NCBI GenBank assembly: GCA_032718565.1
Contig: JAVGVS010000094.1
Coordinates: 1,057,187 to 1,121,186 of the forward strand
Length of the DNA stretch: 64,000 bases
Direction: 5' to 3'
Source: Distichodus sexfasciatus
Taxonomy: Eukaryota > Chordata > Actinopteri > Characiformes > Distichodontidae
Positions 12,379-24,187 of the stretch are shown piece after piece. The notes under the pieces were generated by a model. The model had not been told where the DNA came from. It did not search any database and was given only the letters and a program-made list of their open reading frames with translations. Made by a program: the position numbers and the translations under genes. The stretch's first letter is position 1; every line of letters begins with the position of its first letter.

Positions 12379-13356
12379 TTGTTTTATTTACGTAAAGACA
12401 TTAATGGCATAACTGCAGATGAGTGACAGAGAGGCAGAGTTCACTAAAAGCCCAGTTTGTATATTTAAAGACAGTCAAAAGCTGTGGTGACAGCTCCTAA
12501 TTGAGAGATATATGGCCTAAAGGTAAAAGCTCTTGGTCTCATTCTCAATTCAAGCTGGGTTAAGATTTAGGAACTACTTTTTTCACACCAGACAGAACAA
12601 TTTCCGCATTAACAGTTAACAAAAACACTTTCTTCTTTACACATGAACCAAAATTTCATTTTCAAATATTTCTGAATAAGAATAAAGTAACACGAGGCAC
12701 ACATTTACTTTCTTTAATAAAAATTTACATGACAAAACAACCTGGGGAAATTTCAGCTTATTTGATAGAAACAGACGGAGAAGTTATCACAGTTTCAGGG
12801 TTTACAGACTAGTTCACTAAACTGCGCAGGTAGCAATTCAGATAACAAAACTAAACCTGACTGTGTGTCTATCCAACTTTCTTGAGTTTGGGAGTTTTAA
12901 AACGTGTATTAATATAAAAGTTAATATAAATAAAAAATGTCTGCAATTCGTTAGAAAGCTTTCGAGCTTCATAACTCGTCATCAAATATTCCAATTTCTC
13001 AGAAGAACTCAATGACTCCAACATATTAATTGTTTTTATAAATGAAAACATATGGTGGGAAAAACTACTCTATCCTACAGTGTTGCACGAAAAACAAATG
13101 TTTGTTCAGTTGACACCATAGAAAACATTTCACTTAAAAAGGTATTTTTCAGTGCAGTTCAGATAACCCTGATTATACTTCAGCTTTGTGTGGTTTGGTG
13201 CAACAACTGAGGTCAAGTGTCTCTTCAGCAGACCCCAGCTTCGTCCAACGCATTCCACTAGAGTCCTGTAATACCCTGTAAAGAAGAGTCTTAGACCAGC
13301 GCTGAGGTTTGGAATGATCAAATGCTCTGGGAGAAACGTATGTGATCTGCAGCGCT
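12379..13356 (-). other. USF1 3-prime flank
   Basis: No coding exon. This is the expected position of the USF1 3-prime UTR, and an ATTAAAG hexamer reads on the minus strand near 12712. The small ORFs are unsupported. Confidence 0.35.
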
Positions 13357-15946
13357 TCATTGTGGGTCCATGCTGGTGGCTGGCGCGATGCCGTGGTGAT
13401 GAAGTTGGTTTCTGAGGAGCTGGTTTTTGGATTTCCAGTCTTCCACCTGCATGTGAGAGGGACAGTAGGGGCATAAATCACAAATTTCATCACAACGTGG
13501 TATAATATTGATTCAACGAACGATGATTCGACATCTGCTGATCTACACTGCAGTATGGTAAGGGAGTTAGCTTTTTTCAGCCGGTGGTCTGTGGCCCCCT
13601 GGTGGTCCGTGACATGCAATCCATTTTCACTGCTGAACTCACTTTTTACAAATTATTTCATTTCATTTATTTTTCAAAACTTCCAGATGATTTGGGCATC
13701 TTTATGAATAATAAATTTCATGCAAATATCATTCATCAAAAGTCCCATATTTTGACAAATATTACTTTCTGTTCATTGGACATCCATTTGGGTCTGTACT
13801 GCCTCTACACTCTGTACGTTTGATAAAAATGGTGAATTGTGTTAATATTAATTTACGAATGTCAGAAATCGTGTGCTTAAACCAGCCGTTTAGATTTCTC
13901 GCCTTCATCTACATCACAGTAGGGGACATTTGAATAACTCCACCCTCCTGCGAGGGGCCAGTGAGGGGTGTGGCCAGCAGCAGCTAATTTGCATTTAGGA
14001 ATACTAATCAGAAACAGCCTGTTCTGAAAGGGACTGAAACAGAGGAGTAAAAAGCAGGTGAAAATGCCTAATCTGAGAGGTGTTTACAGCAAACTACTTA
14101 AGACACACGTTTAGTGGAGCTCATAGACCTGTTTTAACTTTAACAGACCTGGGACAGAACCAGTTGGAAACACCTGGATTACATTATAATGACTGTTCGG
14201 TGATTTCCTGGCTACATCATAAAAATTCTAGTTAAAAGGAACATTCCGGAAGTAACATTGGCGGCTCATAAATGATCCATGCCCTAATCTGTGTGCAATG
14301 TGATGTAGAAAAATTGATGGGATGCATCATGATGCATGTAAATATTACATCAAATCGAATCACTGACATAATAATCGTAATAGTGACACCAGTGAATGTT
14401 CACACCTTCAATCGTTACACCGCTACGGAGCGAAAAGGCAGAATTTCTTTTTTTTAATGGCTCAATCCTGCATGAATTTTGTTCCTAAAGTGGATGAGGT
14501 TAATGACCTCTTGTCTGAGCAGGCGGTTGTCCATCCTCAGTCTGTCCAGGTTTTTCAACTCCTCTCCAAATCGGGCATTGCTTTGGCACAACTCCTGAAT
14601 GTAGTCACAGGCTTTGGACAAAATCCCACCTTTGCTCTGTGAGACGGGGGGGGAAATGACGACTCAGTAATGATGACACTTACAGAAAATGAAGCTTTTT
14701 GCTGTGGAGGGTAGTATCTATAAGAGTAGTGAGAGGCATCAGTATTGACCAACAGTATCGGTATCGTCTTGGTATTGAATGAGCTGCAGAGAATCGACCT
14801 CACCTGACTGTTTTTGGCCGCATCCACCGGACAGTCTGGTATGGTTTTGGACAGCTGGACAATCCAGTTGTTGATTTTGTCTCTGCGTCTGCGCTCAACT
14901 GGGAAAGATCAGAACAACAATATCGATATCGTCCCTGAAAACCAATATCGGTCGATCTCTAACCCCTGTTCAAAGGCTAACCAAAAAAGCATGACAAGTT
15001 CCATTCCTGCAATCATGCTTTTAGAGGCATACCATATTACACCACACCATGCCACCCCAATACAGCTAAAAAAAAGTTCCTTAACGACTATATTTATAGC
15101 AAACTATATTTGTTATATCGTTCTTCTCACCTTCGTTGTGCTGCGCTCTCCTCTTTTCATCTCTCGAGGCACGTGAGGTCTCTGTTTTACTGTGGAATCG
15201 TTTCAAAAACAAAAAAATCATTACCTGAAGCTAACATCATTGGTGTGCATTGGTATTTTTGTAGGTGAAGACTGTCACCTCGGCTGTGTTGTGCCTAAAA
15301 CTTCTTGAGGTGACATCATTACATACAGCTGGCCTGAGAGAGAGAAATGACTGGTTATGAGGATGTGATGGTATGCAAAAATATTTCATTTTGCTTCTCT
15401 GACAACACTGCGGATAATATCAACACATCTAGAACACACAGCTCACCAACTACAAAAAGCCTGTTACAGACCTTCTGATCACGGGGCCAGCGCCCAACCG
15501 TTACGCCACCAACTGCTTTTGTGGTGCTTATTGTACATTTTGCTTGGGCCCCCTGTGTTGCCGTTTGTGGTTATATTTCATTTTCAATTTGTGATTCATT
15601 AATGAGATTAAGACACTGCTTTTTTTAAAAAGATTCCCAGCACTAATCCAAACACATCAACCTCTAGACTGAGTAAACTATTTCACTAAAAACCTTGTGA
15701 CCCACAATCCACCTGGACTCACTCACAAACAAATACAGGTCAGACCCGTGACTTCGCTATGCAAACACACTACACTCTACCTGCGGATGTGGGCTGAGCG
15801 AGCAGGGAGTCGGCCGTGCTGGTTACCATGGTAGCGGGGGTGGTGTCAGCGACGGTTGCCGGATAGTAATAATGGGTCTCGGTTGCATCTCCTTCCAGAC
15901 CCTCAGCCTGAGAAAATACCGCCTGCAAACACACACACGCGCACAC

Positions 15947-15978
<32 letters not shown>

Positions 15979-18900
15979 TTTAACTTCACCCTACCTTTGG
16001 GGAAAATTCTTTATACATTATGATGAGTGTAGCTAAATAACCCTAAATAACCCAAAAAATGAAACTTTCCTGCTCTTTTAGTTTTATTACATTCTTAATA
16101 AAACAGCATATATCTTGGTAAAAACCAAAGATGGAAATTTGACGAGTCTGAAATCTGTCCCCAAAATAACATCAGACATGTTGTGTGTATCTTGCGTTTA
16201 TCAGACTCCCGACAGAAAAAAAGGAAAAAAAAAAATGACAGAACAATTAGGGTTAGTAGAAAGAGAGACAATTAGGATGCGGTATTCAGCCTACAATTAT
16301 AGTCTTGGAGTTGTCTTTTAACTAAATGTGTATATATAATGACATATAGCCAATCAGAGACTGTTGTGGGTGGGACAGCAAATGAAGTGGCGAGTCGAGA
16401 GCAAACGGCGCAAGAGACGGCAGTGGAGCCACAGCATCGCACCTTGTAATTACTTAATATCAGTGATGGTCAACATTAAACACCGATACTGATAATCGAC
16501 CCTTAATCGAATGTAAGGTAATTTTCCTTTTATAGCTAAAAATACTTTAAAAGTTAATCCAAGACGCAGCAATCTGGTAATAAATTGAGAGGATCAGATC
16601 CTGAAACCTGAGTTACGGTCGGCGTTACGACTCGGGATGCAGAGGGAAATCCCGCCACCACGCTTACGGCCGCCGCTCCGTCCACCTGAGCATCCGTCTG
16701 ACCATCAGCCACCTGGATCACACGGTACGTCACCTGTAGCACAGAGGTTGCAGTGTCACGAGTCAGAGTCTACAAGGTGCTCAAGTTCCATCACATTAAA
16801 GATTAAAACTGTAGTCTCTTAAAAACATTACTACACCCAGGCAACAAACTTAGTCATCAAAAACATAATAGAAATTAAACTCATTCTTCAAACTTACTAT
16901 CTTATTATTATCTAGGTATTTGTTTCCTGTTTTAATTCATGCTGTTACTATACAGCACACCAAGCTGCTTTCCTGCTTTTCTTGAACTTTTGCTTTATTT
17001 CACAATGCAAGAATTATTAAGAGCTGTTGTTATTATAGTTGATTTACTGATAATAATGGATCATTTTACCTGCTTTTCCATCTTATCATATTACCAAGCA
17101 CAAACAATACTGACATTATAAATTGGTATTATTATTACTACTACTATAATAACAATAATACTTTTTAATTCAATTGTACATTTTTAAAAATAATAATAAT
17201 TCCTTTTTCCAAATAATTTTTCATCTTATCAGAATGCATTACTAACATTATATAGCCATAATACTCTCTTGAACAATAAATCAATTTGGAAGCAAGTTCA
17301 AACATCAACTTCCGATAAGTTTTTGTTATCATTTGAAAATTTGTCCCCGAGCAGCAGCTCCAGCAACCAGTCAGTACCTGGCCAGCCGTTCCCTCCGTTT
17401 TGAAAAGGTACTTGATCTGCTGATCAGCAGAAAAGGCGGCTGTGGACTGGATGGTGGCGATGGCTGATGCCTCGTCAGCTGCACCTTTTCAAAGAAACCC
17501 AGAAAGCACCAGAGATGATCAAACCGGCCGGGCGAGTCAGACTCGTCCTCAAACCATCACAGGGAACGTTACACAAAAGGATTATTACACTAAAAACTAG
17601 CAGCAATGCAGCTGAACGTTACAAAAACACTGCAGCCGTGTGACGTAATTCTCATTTTACTACTCAATCGCTAAACATGTGGACGTTCAACGCAGGTTAG
17701 AAGGCAATACTGAGGAATGAATACCTTCTTCAATGATGGGAACCTCCACTTCTGGATCAGGGCTTTTCTGTTGTCTGTAAATAAACAGTAAACACACAAT
17801 TATATCTTGACATTTTACGCCAACACACTAGTGAACATTTGGAACACACATGGAACTTTTGAAGAATGTTTAACAGTGGCATGATCACGAAAATGCAAAA
17901 AAATATTCATGATCTTAAATGTAAAAACCAATGAATGTTGATGAATGAACAAAGTGCGACCTCTGCATTTGGCTTTTCCATGAAGGAGCAGTGGGCAGCT
18001 TTTTTGGCAGCACCCAGGGAGTAGGGGATGCTTGGGGACGGTACCTTGCTCAAAAGTACCTCAGCGGTCCGGGATCTTGAACCGGCAACCCTCTGATCAC
18101 TGGGCCAACCTGCTAACCGTCACGCCACCTACTGCCCAGGAGGTAGGATTCGAACTCACGACCTTTAAGTCCAGAGACGAAACTTGAATTTACCTGATTT
18201 CTCCCTGGAGCAACTTGGGGTTAAAGGTCTTGCTCAGGAACCCAGTATTGGTAGTGCTGGAGGTGGGATTTGAACCCACAACCTCTCATTCAAGGGGCGA
18301 ACATTCTAGTTACTAGACCGGCAAGATTTTCATATTTTTACAGTTCTTTTGTGGTTGCATTCACTATTTAATTTGCAACAAAGTGATTAAACTACAAACC
18401 TTGTTTGAGGACACTGAGAATCACTTTTAAGTCAAGTTAAATGTATCTACAAGGCATAACTGGTGCACTCTGGTGGCTTAACAGTAGGGCGTTTGCCCCG
18501 TGATCAGCAGGTCTCTGGTTTGAATCCCGGACCGGTAAAGGTACCACTGAGGTACTAATGAGCAAAGTACCGTCCCTAAGCACTGCTGCCCATATCAACT
18601 GCCCACTGCTCCTTCACGGATGGGTCAAATGCAGAGGTCACATTTCATTGTTGTGCCGTGGTGTGTTCACAATGACAAATAATCACCAGGGGTGGAAGTA
18701 ACGAAGTACAATTACTCACGTTACTGTAATTAAGTAGATTTTTTGGGTACTTGTACTTTTATGAGTAGTTTTTCAAGTGTGTAATTTTACTCGTACTTGA
18801 GTACAATTTACACCATGTAATCTACTTCGCCACTTATAAAATCAAAAGTCGCTACTGAGTACACCCACAATTTGAATTAATATTCAAACCTTTCATCTGC

Positions 18901-19835
18901 ATCTTTGCAGCCAATAAGGCTGTGCAATCGCGACCGCATCAATTAATCTGGGACGTAAGCAAAGAATAAACTCCGCTGCAGCAGCAGGCACAGGTGTCTG
19001 GAGGTACTACACGGTGGAGTACAAACTAATTTATAGACTGAAGATCTGGAGACAAAGAAGCCAAAATGGAGCCAAACGAAGCCGGATAGACTCTGTTAAT
19101 TTAGAAAACCAGCTCTTGCTGAAACTGAATAAAAGGTTCAGAAAGTGAAGTGTGACAGAAACGCTATTATGCCTAAGAATTTAAGACACTTACCTGCCTG
19201 TTGTTCACAGTGTATTGGGAAAAGTTTAAACTGTTCTATGCATGTTCAAAAACATTTTTGTCATTGTTTTAACAAACAAAATTCCTGCTTTATATCTACA
19301 TTTATTTACAAAACAAACTGCTTTTTTATACCTTGTTCATCTGAGAAATGTGCTTTGAACGTAGATATTTTATACTGGTGAATCGAATCGAATGCCTGCT
19401 ATTGACAACACAATAAAACATCCATCGGTTAAAAAGTAATTAGTACTCTGAGTAGTTTTTGAGAAGAGTACTTTGTACTTTTACTCAAGTATTTTTTTTT
19501 TTTACATCAGTACTTGTAATTAAGTACATTTTAACCAGTGTAACAGTACTTGTACTTGAGTACAAATTTTCAATACTCTTTCCACCTCTGATAATCACTC
19601 ACTAAAAATAAAATAACCAGAACCAATTAAAAATATGAGTAGATATTTTACAGTGCTGACATTTTAAAGGAAATTTTTAATGTACATGGAGAGGAAAAGA
19701 TCCGATGAGCAGAGAAAGGAAAGATGAATGAAAATCTGTGTCTCAAGTTAGATCGTGAAGTTAATCCCGATCTGTTAATCACGATTAGAAATGTAAATTC
19801 AGATTGGTGTCTCGAAATGAAACTCACCCCTTCAT
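13357..19835 (-). CDS. usf1: Upstream stimulatory factor 1 (bHLH-LZ transcription factor)
   Basis: Nuclear factor that binds CACGTG E-boxes as a dimer. Coding exons joined in phase: 19835-19828 (MKG), 17774-17725, 17484-17378, 16733-16608, 15922-15781, 15333-15225 (disrupted), 15181-15131, 14898-14804, 14636-14508 and 13446-13357. The N-terminus reads MKGQQKSPDPEVEVP. An activation region with QVTYRVIQVADGQ follows, and then the USF-specific region VMMSPQEVL. The basic region/helix 1 is RDEKRRAQHNEVERRRRDKI plus NNWIVQLSK, helix 2 is SKGGILSKACDYIQEL, and the leucine zipper runs into VEDWKSKNQLLRNQL and stops at HHHGIAPATSMDPQ. With the USR exon counted as 108 nt the protein would be about 301 residues (human USF1 310); skipping it gives 265. 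The intron after 14508 uses GAG|GTCATT, a weak donor. A USF1-like ohnolog cannot be excluded. Confidence 0.92.
15225..15333 (-). other. usf1: USF1 USR exon with in-frame stop and 109-nt length
   Basis: Bounded by CTCTCAG at the acceptor and CTTCAG|GTAATG at the donor, this exon continues exon 15922-15781 in phase as GQLYVMMSPQEVL, the hallmark of the USF-specific region. It then meets an in-frame TGA about 20 codons in, after the residues QPR. Its length is 109 nt, whereas entry and exit phases (both one base) require a multiple of three. The next exon joins the preceding exon in frame if this one is skipped. One base change plus one indel, consensus errors, or a skipped decaying exon all fit. 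Confidence 0.75.
15474..15523 (-). repeat. SINE head fragment
   Basis: A 50-base piece matching only the tRNA-like end of the local SINE ('gaccttctgatcacggggcc ... gttacgccaccaactgc'). Confidence 0.7.
15924..15978. repeat. (CA)n microsatellite
   Basis: A CA/CG-type dinucleotide tract in USF1 intron sequence immediately upstream of the acceptor for exon 15922-15781. The TG-rich strand partly forms that acceptor's pyrimidine tract. Confidence 0.9.
16370..16515. mobile_element. Fragment of 47.6-kb hAT-like element
   Basis: The sequence 'gagtcgagagcaaac...agagacggcagtggagccacagca...cttaatatcagtgatg' recurs almost word for word at 47835-47920, where it is part of a larger element with 'ccgatat' subterminal motifs. 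Here only the 3-prime half is present. Confidence 0.7.
16810..17340. other. USF1 intron, AT-rich
   Basis: Intron between exons 17484-17378 and 16733-16608. It holds only AT-rich sequence with short TTA/TAA trinucleotide runs near 17120-17200. No feature beyond the intron is seen. Confidence 0.6.
17950..18335 (-). repeat. Two tRNA-like SINE pieces side by side
   Basis: 17950-18140 is a minus-oriented copy of the main SINE with its tRNA end at the right. It is followed by a different tRNA-like segment with two B-box-like sites, 'aggattcgaactcacgacc' near 18146 and 'gggatttgaacccacaacctc' near 18266, ending 'tagttactagaccg' at about 18321. The second part looks like a separate tRNA-derived SINE family. 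Confidence 0.65.
18470..18686 (+). repeat. tRNA-derived SINE, interrupted by hAT
   Basis: Plus-oriented copy. The tRNA-like head 'ggtggcttaacagtagggcg' (A box) and 'ggtttgaatccc' (B box) come first, followed by the body 'aaaggtaccactgaggtact', and it ends 'caatgacaaataatcac'. The last bases (ATAATCAC) were duplicated when a hAT element inserted, so the SINE end reappears at 19591. Confidence 0.85.
18687..19590. mobile_element. hAT element with 8-bp target duplication
   Basis: The element begins CAGGGGTGGAAGTA and ends ACTCTTTCCACCTCTG, imperfect inverted ends, flanked by a perfect 8-bp direct repeat ATAATCAC at 18679-18686 and 19591-19598. Inside, both ends are rich in 'agtacttgtac/ttaagtac' subterminal repeats. 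No transposase ORF survives in the 904 bp. It lies in the first intron of USF1, inside an older SINE. Confidence 0.9.
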
Positions 19836-20475
19836 CCTGCGCAGAGCAGATCAAACACAAAAATAACAACGTTCTTCCAGGAGATGACTTTAATATCAGT
19901 TTACCAAAAAAATAAAGATCTCTAAATGATGAAACACTATCACAACATGTCTAAAAGGACGGAGGTGACGAGTTGAACTCGAACTAAACTGATGCCTAAT
20001 GTGTTATTTTGTAACTAGTCCGGTCCGGTCGGGCTGCGTTCAAAACCAGAAAAATGTTACTGTGTTTTTGAGCGCAGCTGCATCAATCAATCAATCGCGA
20101 CTTTTTTTTTTTACTAAATGGCTTTAAATTTAATGGATTTATCAGAGGAATATTCTCATGTCTACCACAATACGCCGAAAACACATCAATCTTCTTTGTT
20201 TGGCTAAGAAGCTAACGCTAGCCTTTGGCCAACCCACAGCTTGTAAATATGGCATATGCAAAAACACAAAAAATACAGCAAAAATATTCGAATAGCGTTT
20301 TAAAAAGTTAAACACCAACAAGTAGGTGCTGGTTATCCCTCGCAGGGTAAGCGTTTGGTCGAAATATTCTTTAATCGTTTAATCTATAAAATTACCATTA
20401 AAAAAAACATCCGAAACGGGAATTCCGGAGAAAGACATTTCTGGGCATGCGCAGTATTACAATGTGTAATTCCAA
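19836..20475 (-). promoter_or_regulatory. USF1 upstream region
   Basis: The bases upstream of the USF1 start codon contain no coding exon. A 5-prime UTR exon or promoter is expected here but no clear donor or TATA box was found. Composition is moderately AT-rich with little CpG. Confidence 0.3.
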
Positions 20476-20481
20476 AATATA

Positions 20482-20557
20482 GCCGCTAGAGGGCGGTGTA
20501 GATAATATTTACACTCAGCGTACTAAAATAAATGTTCACTTTGCGCCATCTGGTGTC
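20482..20557. promoter_or_regulatory. Two CTCF-like sites in opposite orientation
   Basis: GCCGCTAGAGGGCGGTG at 20482-20498 (plus) and GACACCAGATGGCGC on the minus strand of 20543-20557 both resemble the CTCF core CCANNAGRKGGC. They are 60 bases apart in opposite orientations, between USF1 and the first Thy-1 gene. This is motif resemblance only. Confidence 0.35.
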
Positions 20558-20604
20558 TTTATATATCACGCGTTTTGTGTCCAAAATTCGTTCTCTTTCG
20601 CTTT

Positions 20605-20825
20605 TGAATGAGGGGGATTATTTGTCTTTGTGAACACAGTGCACAGCAACCAAAAGTGACCTCTTCATTTGACCTGAAGGAGCAGTGGGCAGCTGACGGG
20701 CGAGCAGTGCTTGGGGACGGTACCTTGCTCGTAAGCCTCAGTGGTGCCTTTACCAGCCCAGGATTCGAACCGGTGACCTTCTGATCACGGGGCCTACTCC
20801 CAAACCATTACACTACTAACTGCAT
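20605..20825 (-). repeat. tRNA-derived SINE
   Basis: Minus-oriented copy of the main SINE: 'ttatttgtctttgtgaacacag' at the left, 'gaaggagcagtgggcagctgac' in the middle and the B box 'aggattcgaaccggtgacc' near 20760, ending 'cattacactactaactgc'. Confidence 0.85.
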
Positions 20826-20893
20826 GTGTAGTTCAAACACAAATCCCAAAATCCGAAAATAGAAACAATATAACCTTAACTTGTTTTTATGTA

Positions 20894-20899
20894 TTTATT
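20894..20899 (-). terminator. Polyadenylation signal of first Thy-1 gene
   Basis: AATAAA reads on the minus strand (TTTATT on plus), about 555 bases downstream of the Thy-1 stop codon. It is the nearest good hexamer before the SINE. Assignment is by position only. Confidence 0.4.
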
Positions 20900-21452
20900 T
20901 AAGCTTTAACAAACAATACCAAACTCATAGTAGGCAAGTATACAAGATGAGAAAAGCTAGCAGTCACATACTAATATATATTAAGGCAACCTTCAGGTAA
21001 AATGCTTAGTTTCAGTTCCAGTAACACTTCGATGACATAAATGTTGCTGGCAACATGGTAAAATGCTTAAACTGTATATAATGGCATTTAAGCTAATTTA
21101 GATGACATAAATTCTGCTGAAAGTCATTATACACACATATTTTGTGACAACATGAGAACAGCAGTCTCCACATACCATGTCACAGAACTACAATTCAGCC
21201 ACATTTTTTAGACCCAATGCAAGAACATGCTGTGAAAATACAAATACAGAAGGACAGTGCAGAAAAGAGTTGTCACCAACTGAAATTCCTCTTGCTTTTC
21301 AGATCAACCACACGAAGTGTATCAGCTGCTTCACCACAGAGGTGGCCAGTTTTCGGGGAAAGAGCCTTGAGCGCAAAGATTACGGCTTCAGTGCCGTGGC
21401 ACAAGCGCTGGCACAGGACCGAGTTCGGCCTTTCTCTCCGGGAGCCGGATGC

Positions 21453-23197
21453 TTATAGTGTGACGGAAAGTTGTGAAAAGGTCAGCAGGGTCAACAGCAG
21501 GGTCACGCTGACCCCCAGAATGCTGCTGCTCGAGCAGGCTGGCAGTTTGCCTGAAGTGGTGAGAAAAGATCTAGATTAGCGTGGTTTTAATAGAATGTAA
21601 AAAGTATGAACTTCATGTGTTGTAAATATTTCACAATAAAAATAATTTGGGCAATTTTATAAGGCAGTGCATCTGCCTGGAAAATAATAATAATTTTAAA
21701 ATGCAGAAAAATCTAAATTCACTTTAAGTCATGGATAATGGAACCAAAATAAAACGTTGCAGCATGACGTGTTTGATTTCAATTATCTTAATTGACACAG
21801 CACATTCTGCCTTGGGACTATCTGTGCATGAAAAGGAATATAATGGTGCAGCATTAAGTCATCAGTTCGATTAAAAGGAAAGCTGGCAGGACTAACAGCA
21901 GAAGATGTATTATCTGCCAAGCACTTCCAGCTTGAAACGGAAAGACTCCTTCATTTAATATTGACGGTAATGCAAAATAATGCAAAAATCTGATTAGAAC
22001 AGGACAGATATCAGAGATCAGGAGCAGGCACAGAGAGGAAAAATGGAGATGCTGCAGAACAGAATGGAGTAGAACATGCAAAAGGTCTAGAAAGAAGAAT
22101 AATGGCATGGAAAATGTTTATTCTTTCAAACTTGCTCACAGGGCTTTTTTGTCATCATTGCAGTTAATTATTTAAACCCTTTCATTCATTGACCAAGTGT
22201 TTCACGTCAGCCTAAAACCTCTGAATTCGTAAAGAGGAGTAGAGGAGTAGTTAGCCAAGCCAAAGTGACATTTTTCCTTTTCAGTTAGTTTTGAGAAGTG
22301 GTTTGCTTATTTTGTAAAAGTAAAAAAGAGGAGGAGAGACAGATGGAGGAGAGATAAAGACAGGACTAGACAGAACGAGACACTGAATCCTTCTCTCTGG
22401 TTTTTCAGAAGAACTTACTCTTTTGCACAGTTGCTACCTTTGACCATTTCACAGAGCTGTCCTTCATGAAACTGCAGTTAAAACTCTTTGGATTGTCGTC
22501 CGCTAGACCTATCAGAGTCAGCCGGCACACCTTCTGATCAAAAGTGACATTTGCCCGGTTCTTGTACGTCGCATCCTGAGGGGTTGTGGCAGAAGCGGCC
22601 ACTACCTTGTCCTCTAACTTAAACACACATTCTGTACCGTCAACAGCTTGGTTTGGTTTACAAACCATATTTAAGTTGTTCTCCTTGGTCAAGCAGGAGG
22701 TCAGCTCAGTGTCCGACTGAGCACGAACCAGGCCTGAAAGGCAATGTGATAAAAGCACATCATTATATAAAATTTGTTAACTTGACAGTGTTTGTGTTTT
22801 ATGGTGGCTTTTCACTGTACTTTACAGTTCTACATTATACTGTGCAAGGCTATACTATTTTTATTATGCATGCATTTACTTTTTCTATACTGTTACAGTG
22901 CTGTGCCAAACTATTGCATACTATGCCTGCTTTTGCTAGACTTTCTTTCCATAGTAATCAATTATTGCATTGCATTCTGCAACATTATTTTGTACTCTGC
23001 ATGCTTTTACTAGACTATAATTATGCTCTTTCAATACTATGCAACACTATTATGCAACAGTACTATGCAATACTTTTATACTATAATTTAATATATGCCT
23101 TGGATTTGAGCTGCACCGTGAGTTTCCGTTGTACAGTGTTTATGGCTTCTGTCTTACCCAGCAAGCAGAAGAAGGCGACTATGCAGAGCTTCATCAT
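21453..23197 (-). CDS. Thy-1-like GPI-anchored Ig protein, copy 1 (intact)
   Basis: Small GPI-linked single-Ig surface protein of the Thy-1 (CD90) family. Three coding exons join in phase: 23197-23158 (40 nt), 22733-22419 (315 nt) and 21550-21453 (98 nt), giving 150 residues (human Thy-1 161). Residues 1-18 are a signal peptide (MMKLCIVAFFCLLGLVRA). The Ig exon starts with SDTELTSCLTKENNLNMVC, matching the Thy-1 LTACL...LRLDC pattern. It continues through NRANVTFDQKVCRLTL (NVT sequon) to KSFNCSF at the F-strand cysteine. The last exon reads KLPACSSSSILGVSV followed by a leucine-rich end LLLTLLTF, a typical GPI-attachment signal near PAC/SSSS. Two extra cysteines (GTEC and KVCRL) could form an additional disulfide. 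The exon pattern (40-nt signal exon, single Ig exon, GPI exon) is that of Thy-1 genes. Family membership is firm; orthology to thy1 is less so because a more canonical copy lies at 40-43 kb. Confidence 0.88.
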
Positions 23198-24026
23198 GGC
23201 AATTTGTGACTGTATACAGGGAAGAGACCTGGACACAGAGAACATCAAGATGACTCCTAATCAATATCGTCTAATTGCGTTTTAGAGACGGATGGGCGTC
23301 GGCAGTTGCTGTCAAGTTCAGCCGTGACTTCAAATCCAATTTCTAATGAAGTTACATGTTAATAACACACAGTCTAACGCACAATCGGAACTGACTAAAA
23401 GGTTAACTCCACTTCTATCTCACTTGCTATTGACAGTATGTGGGCCAGAGATTTTGCTAGACATGTCACACATGGGTGGGGTCACTACCAGGCCCTGATC
23501 GAGAGGTAATCAAAAATCAACAAAATAAATGTAGGGAAAAAGTGAATAAAAGCAAAAAGCTCATTTTCGGCAGTCACTGCCATATATAGCACTGATTCTC
23601 TATGAATAATCGAAATATTCAGCAGATGGATGTGAAGTTCCACAGTCTACAGACTCCTCCAGCACACAGAAAAACATTCTGCTGTAATTGCTGCATGTCT
23701 GTGCCTGTAGAACATTCCTTGGAGCAAATATGCCATTGCTTGGGCAAAATGCTGGCAACCAAATAAGTTAAAATAAATAACACCAACAGAGAAAAAATGA
23801 ATAAGGAGAATTAAGTTAAATCCAGATTTAGACTTATGAGTGGTTATGTTTCGGCTGGTTTTGGATGGACCACAAAAATGTACGACTCATCCCTGTGTCC
23901 TCATATGATCCAGCCTTTAATAAAGAGGGAAAAAGCCGCTATGCACTTTCATAATAATATTTATTTATTACACCCATAATCTCCCATCAGCTTCAAAGGC
24001 TAAAAAAGGTAAGTGTGTTTTCTTAC

Positions 24027-24089
24027 CGTTTATTTCCTCCTTCTCCTGGATGCTGGAGCAGTTGAGGTGCGTCGGATGAAGGTTGGTTT
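24027..24089 (-). other. Untranslated first exon of Thy-1-like copy 1
   Basis: A 63-nt block flanked on the minus strand by an acceptor-like TTAG and a good donor CG|GTAAGA, with no suitable start codon of its own. The same block, with both splice sites, is kept at 34896-34958 upstream of copy 2, which supports it as a spliced 5-prime UTR exon. Confidence 0.6.
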
Positions 24090-24161
24090 CTAAGTGATGG
24101 GGGAGAAAATGAGCCCTGTGTCAGTGCAGAAAGAAAAAGGAAGTGCAAGAAAAAAGACACC

Positions 24162-24187
24162 CCTCCCTCCCTCCCTCCCTCCCTCCC
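24162..24187. repeat. (CCCT)n microsatellite
   Basis: About six CCCT units. The duplicated counterpart near 35030-35120 has expanded into an irregular CCTT/CTCC pyrimidine stretch. Confidence 0.85.

Noticed and set aside
11430..13356. TSTD1-like gene between F11R and USF1, as in mammals
   Set aside because: No rhodanese-type frame was found; the gap holds a dispersed repeat, a MITE and a SINE.
22653..23285. 210-codon plus-strand frame
   Set aside because: It lies antisense to the Thy-1-like exons and intron 1 and is not conserved in the duplicate at 32.7-33.3 kb.
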